Below are positions 60,586-64,000 of a DNA stretch of 64,000 nt, one piece after another. The notes below the pieces were generated by a model. It did not search any database and was not told where the DNA came from. It saw only the letters and a list, made by a program, of their open reading frames with translations. This DNA comes from Bordetella parapertussis. GTDB lineage: Bacteria > Pseudomonadota > Gammaproteobacteria > Burkholderiales > Burkholderiaceae_C. The position numbers were made by a program, and so were the translations under genes. The first letter of the stretch is position 1. Each line of letters opens with the position of its first letter. The stretch spans positions 73,708 through 137,707 of the forward strand of contig CAMCES010000001.1 in the NCBI GenBank assembly GCA_945873925.1. Reading direction: 5' to 3'.

Positions 60586-61953
60586 TCACTCCAGAAGTTT
60601 GAACAGAATTGAACACAGAAAACCTGTGAGTGTGAACAGGCCGACCAGGTTCGGACTGGCGAGGTGAGCAGCTTCGGGCAACATGGCCGCACAGATCATG
60701 GTCAGCATTGCACCTGCTGCCAAGCCCTCGACAAACACCAAATAACCATGGGGTACATGTTCGCCGATATAAGCGCCGATGGCCGCTCCGATCGCAGTCA
60801 TCAATAAAAGCGATGCCCACAACAGCAGGATTTTGCTGACTTTCATGCCTTGGTTACGCATCTGGACTGAACTTGACATCGCTTCGGGTAAATTGGAGAG
60901 AAACAACCCAGCGATTAAGCTGTAGGGTAAAACGCTCAAGAAAGTGAGTTCAGCGCCACTGGCAGTTTTCAGGGCTATTGACGCCATCAACGCCGTACCA
61001 ATGACAAAAGACTCGGGTATGCCATCAAGCAAGATACCTAGCCAAATGGCCATGGCGGCGCTGCTATGGGCACCATGTTGTTTTTTCAAATCGGTCGAAC
61101 TGGGCATCTGCTGCCCGTGATTGATGGCGGCCATGGCTAAATTTGCCCATTGCTGCTTTTCCTGCAAAAGGACCGAGTCCTGCGACTTGCGTTGATCTAA
61201 ACGTTGGGTGGCCAAGTCTTTGAGACCTTGGACAAACTCGGGAACTTTTTGTATGAGCAACTGATAGTCATGCCGATTTAAGGTTAACAACTCCACATCA
61301 TCTGCGGCCGTACAGCTTGCGGTGTGAGGCGTTCCCCCCAAAAAACTGACCTCGCCCACAATTTCTCCGCGCCCGAGTTCATCCCGCCCATAGGCATCTG
61401 TATCGATATACACGCCCCCTTTGCGCACGATGTAGATCAGCTCGCTGGTATCGCCTGCCTTAAAAATAGACTCATGTTTTACAAACAGGCGGGGCTTGAG
61501 GTAGCGCATCACGATGTCCATGAGCTCGGGTTCGAGCTTGTAAAACAGCGGTATGTTGGCGATTTCGGCAATCACCTGCTTATGAATATTTGCGCGTTCA
61601 AGTGATGCTTGGGATATCACATACGCGGTTTTTCGCAGGTAGCCACCGCGCTGATTGACCAGTTGATCTAACAATACAAACAATAATCCACCGCAAAAAC
61701 AGCCCGCGACCATGGCTAAAAAATGATGTAACTCAGTGGCTTTAGTACTTACATCTGCGCGCATGAAACTGCTGACAGTTGGGGCCACCAGTTCGATCGC
61801 AAGAGCCGATAACAAGGCGCCAGCGCCGAAGGCTGCCATCAGGCCCGTGACGCTTTTGGGTACTTTGAAACTAACCCCGACCAATGAGCCAATCAGCAGG
61901 GAGATAGCGCTCAAGCCCCCCAAAATAAATGCCCAAAAAACATATTGATCCAT
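60586..61953 (-). CDS. ZIP-like membrane protein with inserted cyclic-nucleotide-binding domain
   Basis: ZIP proteins carry divalent metals across membranes. This 455-residue protein has about eight hydrophobic helices: three before (about 5-28, 35-60, 78-98) and five after (about 303-328, 340-362, 377-402, 405-430, 435-453) an inserted cNMP-binding/CRP-like fold at about 136-240. ZIP-like traits are the AFGAGALLSALAIELVAP block, DGIPES in the fourth helix, SNLPEA in the fifth and GLAAGAML...MLPEA in the seventh. The usual helix 4 and 5 histidines of HNxPEG are Asp310 and Ser353. In the phosphate cassette VGEVSFLGGTPHTA the cyclic-phosphate Arg is His210. ATG 61953 follows GGAGA. Substrate and ligand are unknown. 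Confidence 0.8.
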   Translation of the reverse strand: MDQYVFWAFILGGLSAISLLIGSLVGVSFKVPKSVTGLMAAFGAGALLSALAIELVAPTVSSFMRADVSTKATELHHFLAMVAGCFCGGLLFVLLDQLVNQRGGYLRKTAYVISQASLERANIHKQVIAEIANIPLFYKLEPELMDIVMRYLKPRLFVKHESIFKAGDTSELIYIVRKGGVYIDTDAYGRDELGRGEIVGEVSFLGGTPHTASCTAADDVELLTLNRHDYQLLIQKVPEFVQGLKDLATQRLDQRKSQDSVLLQEKQQWANLAMAAINHGQQMPSSTDLKKQHGAHSSAAMAIWLGILLDGIPESFVIGTALMASIALKTASGAELTFLSVLPYSLIAGLFLSNLPEAMSSSVQMRNQGMKVSKILLLWASLLLMTAIGAAIGAYIGEHVPHGYLVFVEGLAAGAMLTMICAAMLPEAAHLASPNLVGLFTLTGFLCSILFKLLE

Positions 61954-62370
61954 AGCTGTCTCCAAGTTTTTGTCAGAAAGTGCTGCCCTAGGTCAATGAA
62001 AATAAAAGAAAAATACGTTGAGGGCTTTTGGGAAACTCAAGCTGTACGCATTGCGTTTCAAGCGAAGTGCTCATCGTATTGATCGGCCAAAAAGGTGGAC
62101 CATAGCAGACAACCCTATTAACTGTAAGCCTTAGCTGCCCGATGCCGTGGGAAGCCCTTGAGCGCCTTAATTCGTCATGTACAAAAACTTCATACACATT
62201 GCTGCTCTTCGGTAAAAACTCCACATACATTGAGGCACTTGCTGAATTGTTAGCAGCTTGATTGATAGGTCATAAAAGTTCAAGTGTAGAAAACCATATT
62301 TTTTTATTCTTTTCAAGTTTTAAAATGTTTTCATTAAATAGTAATTAAATATTCATACATATAAAGAAAG

Positions 62371-62400
62371 TCCTAAAGTGCTATTTAGGATTTACTTTTT
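62371..62400 (+). terminator. Hairpin with T-rich tail at repeat copy 2
   Basis: TCCTAAA (62371-62377) pairs perfectly with TTTAGGA (62384-62390) around GTGCTA and runs into TTTACTTTTT. No gene on this strand ends nearby, so it is orphan. It straddles the left edge of repeat copy 2. Confidence 0.45.
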
Positions 62401-62437
62401 CGTTTTTTTATATGCTTCCCCAGCGAGCAAATTTTTT
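62387..62437. repeat. Direct repeat copy 2 (51 bp)
   Basis: Partner of 60435-60486, with the same ends AGGATTTACTTTTTC and AGCAAATTTTTT and the shared TATATGCTTCC; the middle is diverged and 1-2 bases shorter. Distance between copies is 1952 bp. Confidence 0.75.
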
Positions 62438-62592
62438 AACATTAAAAAACAACAGAATGCCCAATCGTAGGCAAATGCCAGTGGCAACTCGGGATGAGCA
62501 GCAACAAATTCAGGTGCTACTCAAATCAGGGGGGACATCGTTTCAATATGAAAAATTAGCTAAATTCAGGATATGTGTGGCAAACTTCATAA

Positions 62593-63072
62593 ATGAAGTT
62601 TTTTCTATCATTTTTGTTAATATTTTCGTTTGGTTTTGCCCATGCGTCAAAGATTCTTCAGGGAAGAGTGGTGTCTGTGGCGGACGGAGACACCATCACC
62701 GTTATAGATGCTGAAAAAAACCAGCACAAAATCAGACTTCAGAGTATTGACGCTCCAGAAAAAGCCCAGGCTTTCGGTGCCGAGTCTAAGGAAGCGCTTT
62801 ATGAGTTGGTGCATGGCAAAACCGTTCAAGTCTCTTTCATAAAGAGCGACAAATATGGACGCATTTTGGGTAAGGTATTGCTCGACGGGCAAGACATCTG
62901 CCATCAGCAAATCAAAGCTGGTTTTGCTTGGCACTACAAAAAATACCAGGACGAGCAGCAAACTGTTGATCGCGATGCCTACAGCGCCAGTGAAATTGCA
63001 GCGAAGAGTCAAAAATTGGGTTTATGGTCAGAGCCCAGACCGGTCGCACCTTGGGACTTTAGAAAAAGATAA
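62593..63072 (+). CDS. Secreted thermonuclease-like (SNase) protein
   Basis: SNase-fold enzymes cut DNA and RNA with Ca2+. The 159-residue protein has a signal peptide (MKFFLSFLLIFSFGFAHA, cleavage near residue 18), then the OB-fold core: VVSVADGDTITV with the metal acid, IRLQSIDAPE with the catalytic Arg and Glu, and DKYGRILGKV with the second Arg. The C-terminus (KLGLWSEPRPVAPWDFRK) is typical of proteobacterial members. The product is expected in the periplasm or medium. It stands alone, downstream of an AT-rich spacer. Confidence 0.9.
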   Translation: MKFFLSFLLIFSFGFAHASKILQGRVVSVADGDTITVIDAEKNQHKIRLQSIDAPEKAQAFGAESKEALYELVHGKTVQVSFIKSDKYGRILGKVLLDGQDICHQQIKAGFAWHYKKYQDEQQTVDRDAYSASEIAAKSQKLGLWSEPRPVAPWDFRKR

Positions 63073-63200
63073 GTTAGGTTGGGCTTGAGGCTGTCAGCCG
63101 AGGCATTGAAAGCATACGTTTGATGCGAGCCATTGTGATGAACGGCCATGCCATCCGCACTTACCAGACTACGAATCGGCTTTGTGCATGACATTGCGCC

Positions 63201-63998
63201 TCAAGGTTTTATGAAACGCAATGTCATACGATCAGATTCACCCAAGGCGCGGTACTTGGGTTTGTCGTTGTCGGCCAGACCTCGCAAATTAGGCAGTAAA
63301 TTCCAAACACCGCCTGGATGGTCTTTCGTATCAAGTGGGTTACTGTTGATTTCAGAACTGCGATCCAGCCTAAAGCCGGCAGCAGTAGCTGACTCAATAA
63401 CAAATTGCTCGGTCATGTAACCTGATTCAATTTGTTGGGAGAGGGGGGTTCCAGGTTTTGCCCTGTGCTCCACAACGCCAAGTACACCTCCTGATTTCAA
63501 CACCTGAAAAAAACCATTGAACATCGGCTGAGTGTGTCCAGCTTTGGCCCAGTTGTGCACATTACGGAAAGTAAGGACCAAATCAGCTTTTGAATTTGGA
63601 GCAAACACAGGCGCGCTTACGTCATAAGTGCTGATGACTGGATAGCCATACAGATCTGGCGCGGCTTTCAACATCTGACGGTATGAGGCATCTCTGCGTT
63701 TCATGGCCTCAGGCACGTCATCAGCGAGTGCAGGAACCGCAGCGTAAAACTGGCCCTGCTTTTTGAGAACGGGAGCAATGATTTCGGTATACCAACCGTT
63801 TGCTGGTGAGATTTCTACCACAGACATGTTTGGTTGCAGACCGAAAAAAAGCAGCGTCTCTTTGGGATGACGGTATTGATCACGTGCCCGGTTGGCGTCC
63901 GAGCGGTGTGGCGCCTGAATGGCCGTTTCCAGTGTAGCTGCGACATCTTGAGCGTGGACAGTTTTGATTAACCAGCCAGTCAATCCAACAGTCAACAC
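63201..63998 (-). CDS. Exported class I methyltransferase-like protein, probably cut by the window edge
   Basis: Predicted SAM-fold methyltransferases of this kind have a Rossmann domain but no known substrate. At least 265 residues are visible. A hydrophobic segment ending TVHAQ (about residue 17) looks like the end of a signal peptide, then HRSDANRARDQYRHPKETLLFFGL. The glycine loop VVEISPANGWYTEIIAP replaces the usual GxGxG by SPANG. VLTFRNVHNWAK and GGVLGVVEHRAKPG follow. The visible GTG at 63998 is at the edge, so the real start may lie outside. The domain resembles COG4798-type proteins. SAM is not known in the periplasm, so the activity is doubtful. Confidence 0.8.
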   Translation of the reverse strand: MLTVGLTGWLIKTVHAQDVAATLETAIQAPHRSDANRARDQYRHPKETLLFFGLQPNMSVVEISPANGWYTEIIAPVLKKQGQFYAAVPALADDVPEAMKRRDASYRQMLKAAPDLYGYPVISTYDVSAPVFAPNSKADLVLTFRNVHNWAKAGHTQPMFNGFFQVLKSGGVLGVVEHRAKPGTPLSQQIESGYMTEQFVIESATAAGFRLDRSSEINSNPLDTKDHPGGVWNLLPNLRGLADNDKPKYRALGESDRMTLRFIKP

Positions 63999-64000
63999 CA

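Larger units (their letters stand above)
61954..62592. other. Gene-poor, partly AT-rich spacer of about 640 bp
   Basis: No convincing gene. The right half (about 62270-62470) is very AT-rich and contains repeat copy 2 and a TCCTAAA-GTGCTA-TTTAGGA hairpin. On the minus strand an open frame at 61988-62230 (80 codons) has no signal or family I recognise. Two short similar segments (GTATGTGGAGTTTTT and GTATGAAGTTTTTG on the minus strand) suggest local duplication. Promoters of the two flanking divergent genes must lie here. Confidence 0.6.

Noticed and set aside
61988..62230. Open frame of 80 codons on the minus strand upstream of the ZIP/cNMP gene
   Set aside because: No ribosome binding site or family resemblance, and it lies where promoter sequence is expected. 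Noted only under the spacer.

Overview
The window is chromosomal DNA of a betaproteobacterium, most likely of the order Burkholderiales and close to Comamonadaceae. Supporting evidence is the gene order frr-cdsA-dxr-rseP-bamA-skp-lpxD-fabZ-lpxA-lpxB-rnhB, greA-yhbY-rlmE-ftsH-folP-glmM, a complete isc operon, and a polyhydroxybutyrate (PHB) gene set (phaR, a PhaZ1-type depolymerase, 3-hydroxybutyrate dehydrogenase). GC content looks close to one half, which is low for that family. Genus cannot be fixed from the sequence alone.

Layout. 1-5.6 kb: 5' part of mfd (minus strand), ispD-ispF, an XRE-type regulator, 3-hydroxybutyrate dehydrogenase and relA. 5.6-10.9 kb: tRNA-Val(GAC), phaR-rimO, an opposing tRNA-Leu(CAG), rnr and a short-chain dehydrogenase. 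10.9-25.2 kb: translation and envelope cluster rpsB-tsf-pyrH-frr-cdsA-dxr-rseP-bamA-skp-lpxD-fabZ-lpxA-lpxB-rnhB and an rRNA methyltransferase; uppS, which normally sits between frr and cdsA, is absent. 25.2-37.9 kb: carA-carB-greA, yhbY on the other strand, rlmE-ftsH, folP-glmM-ppk. 38-48 kb: a very small lipoprotein, tRNA-Ser(GGA), an Orn/Lys/Arg decarboxylase and a propionyl-CoA to succinyl-CoA operon (methylmalonyl-CoA mutase, meaB, carboxylase beta and alpha subunits, epimerase). 48-52 kb, minus strand: an orphan rnfB-like ferredoxin, phaZ, a HAD hydrolase and an aspartate/aromatic aminotransferase. 52-60.3 kb: uvrB, then iscR-iscS-iscU-iscA-hscB-hscA-fdx and a dnaQ-type exonuclease. 60.3-64 kb, the only accessory-looking part: tRNA-Val(CAC), two diverged direct repeats about 1.95 kb apart that enclose a ZIP-like membrane protein with an inserted cyclic-nucleotide-binding fold, a secreted thermonuclease-like protein and an exported methyltransferase-like protein that runs to the window edge.

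The genes form several working units: lipid A and outer-membrane assembly with isoprenoid supply (ispD, ispF, dxr); carbon storage (hbdH, phaR, phaZ) beside disposal of propionyl-CoA; Fe-S cluster assembly under IscR; stress and energy-storage functions (relA, ppk, ftsH).

Most of the window is ordinary housekeeping sequence. The points most worth checking are the ZIP/cNMP fusion with substituted ligand residues inside the repeat-flanked segment, the missing uppS, the lack of a usual start codon for rnr, the folP start codon inside a terminator hairpin, and an AT-hook-like basic tail on PhaZ.
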